A program made the position numbers and the translations under genes. From Pseudomonadota bacterium (GTDB taxonomy: Bacteria > Pseudomonadota > Alphaproteobacteria > Rhizobiales > Rhizobiaceae): a stretch of 64,000 nt of DNA. The notes under the pieces are model-generated. The model was given only the letters and a program-made list of their open reading frames with translations, searched no databases and was not told the DNA's origin. The stretch covers positions 70,909-134,908 of the forward strand of contig JAEWLS010000013.1 in NCBI GenBank assembly GCA_023457435.1. Reading direction: 5' to 3'. This document shows positions 63,230 through 64,000 of the stretch, in pieces. Every line of letters begins with the position of its first letter. The first letter of the stretch is position 1.

Positions 63230-64000
63230 TCAGCCGCTCGAACTGGCCTGCCAGGCGCGGATCGCCTCCTGGAATACCTTGTCGCCGGGCACGCCCTTTT
63301 CCATGGTGATCAGGGCACGGCGGCCGGAGCGGTAGGTAATGGGCACATCGACCCAGCTCTGGCGCGCCAGCAGCTGTTCGTTGAGCTTGCTCTCGGCGTC
63401 GTTGTTCGACAACGCGACAAGGAAATAGCCGTCGGCGATGCGCGCCGGAATGCCGATCAGCGGGCTGCCGGGATCGGCCTCGGAGCTCTTCAGCGCAATG
63501 CGAAGCACATTGTCTATGCCGCCGCCCTCGAAGGTGCCGGAGGTGATGAAGATCATCTCGACGATATGGCTGGCAGGCAGAGACGGATCCGCGTTGCGGC
63601 GGATGGTCATGCGCATGGTCAGGTCGCGCGACGGGACCGTCACCTCGCCGCGAATGGCGGGCTCGGGCGGGCGGTCGCCGCCGGGCGACTCCTGGACGAG
63701 GGTCCAGACAGTCGCGCCATCCTCGGCGGTGCCCTCGGCGCGTGTTGTCCGCTCCTCGTAGAAGATCGCCTTCTGGCCGACCGGAAGAGTGGCGGTGGGG
63801 GTCGCGTCGGACGCGGTGGCAGGCGCCGCCGCTGCGCCCGGCTGCGTCGCAGGCGGTTCGGTCACAGCCGCGAGCGAGGTACCTTCGCCGACCTTGGGCT
63901 CGCCACCGGCCGGGCCGGCGTCGATCTCGGTGCCGTCGGCGTTAAGCCGTTGGGTGAATTTCTGTACCGCCGGCACGGAGGCCGGCACCGCCCGTTCGGG
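63230..64000 (-). CDS. conserved protein of unknown function, C-terminal part
   Basis: The frame is open to the window edge, so the start lies beyond it; about 256 residues are seen. The left part is Pro/Ala/Thr-rich and disordered (residues to about 65). The C-terminal domain (AIFYEERTTRAEGTAEDGATVWTLVQE..., AIRGEVTVPSRDLTMRMTIRRNADPSLPASHIVEMIF, PLIGIPARIADGYFLVALSN, WVDVPITYRSGRRALITMEKGVPGDKVF) is a compact beta-rich domain that I cannot place in a named family. Its position after rpoH on the opposite strand suggests a membrane-anchored envelope protein, but this is unproven. Confidence 0.7.
   Translation of the reverse strand, partial: PERAVPASVPAVQKFTQRLNADGTEIDAGPAGGEPKVGEGTSLAAVTEPPATQPGAAAAPATASDATPTATLPVGQKAIFYEERTTRAEGTAEDGATVWTLVQESPGGDRPPEPAIRGEVTVPSRDLTMRMTIRRNADPSLPASHIVEMIFITSGTFEGGGIDNVLRIALKSSEADPGSPLIGIPARIADGYFLVALSNNDAESKLNEQLLARQSWVDVPITYRSGRRALITMEKGVPGDKVFQEAIRAWQASSSG

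Overview
The window (64 kb, high GC, dense, mostly short intergenic gaps) looks like an ordinary chromosomal stretch of an alphaproteobacterium of the order Hyphomicrobiales, probably a Mesorhizobium/Phyllobacteriaceae-type soil bacterium. This rests on aerobic-type CobS/CobT cobaltochelatase subunits, BigR/Blh-type sulfur genes, a HutF-type five-step histidine pathway, short YdcH (DUF465) proteins beside purE-purK, the zinc-free bL36 form and an RpoH-type sigma-32. No insertion sequence, prophage, CRISPR array or rRNA was seen. Two tRNA genes are present: Ser-CGA and Leu-CAA.

Layout. 1-5.1 kb: the end of a branched-chain amino-acid binding protein gene, pyruvate carboxylase, BolA and a J-domain protein. 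5.2-10.1 kb: a tightly coupled operon cobS - two secreted paralogues of unknown function - cobT - phytase-type esterase. 10-23 kb: LemA, tRNA-Ser, a copper island (DUF305 protein, Cu P-type ATPase, CueR, with two back-to-back CueR-type promoters), a VOC protein, a P1B-4 metal ATPase diverging from a Blh/persulfide dioxygenase/BigR sulfur operon with a probable YeeE remnant, then an envelope/stress operon (24-residue membrane peptide, DUF3618 protein, holin-like protein) followed by a zinc alcohol dehydrogenase and a small membrane protein.

23-31 kb is a complete histidine utilisation locus: hutF-hutC on the minus strand and hutI-hutH-hutG-hutU-hutD on the plus strand, with a HutC-like operator between them. 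31-37 kb holds a LysR regulator diverging from an FMN-dependent oxidase with an unusual active site and a SHOCT-like tail, a polar-amino-acid-type ABC transporter and an aldo/keto reductase; it looks like an uptake and oxidation pathway for an unidentified compound. 37-49 kb is mixed: methylmalonate-semialdehyde dehydrogenase, a phospholipase-D-like lipoprotein, an AMP-forming acyl-CoA ligase, an orphan sigma-region-2 protein, a zinc-ribbon membrane protein, tRNA-Leu, DsbB, a pair of YdcH proteins, purE-purK, bL36 and a TPR protein.

49-57.4 kb is the best candidate for an undescribed system. A RidA protein and a creatininase-family amidohydrolase diverge from a NitT/TauT-type ABC transporter, a cytosine-deaminase-like amidohydrolase, an FAD-linked oxidase and a flavodoxin-fold oxidoreductase, all closely spaced or overlapping. 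Together they suggest import, oxidation, deamination and ring or amide opening of a small nitrogen compound whose identity cannot be read from the sequence. 57.4-64 kb: a glutathione S-transferase-like protein, a 30-residue membrane peptide, an Asn/Gly repeat protein, a NarX/NarL-like two-component system, an SH3/DUF1236 protein, rpoH, and the C-terminal part of an unrecognised conserved protein.
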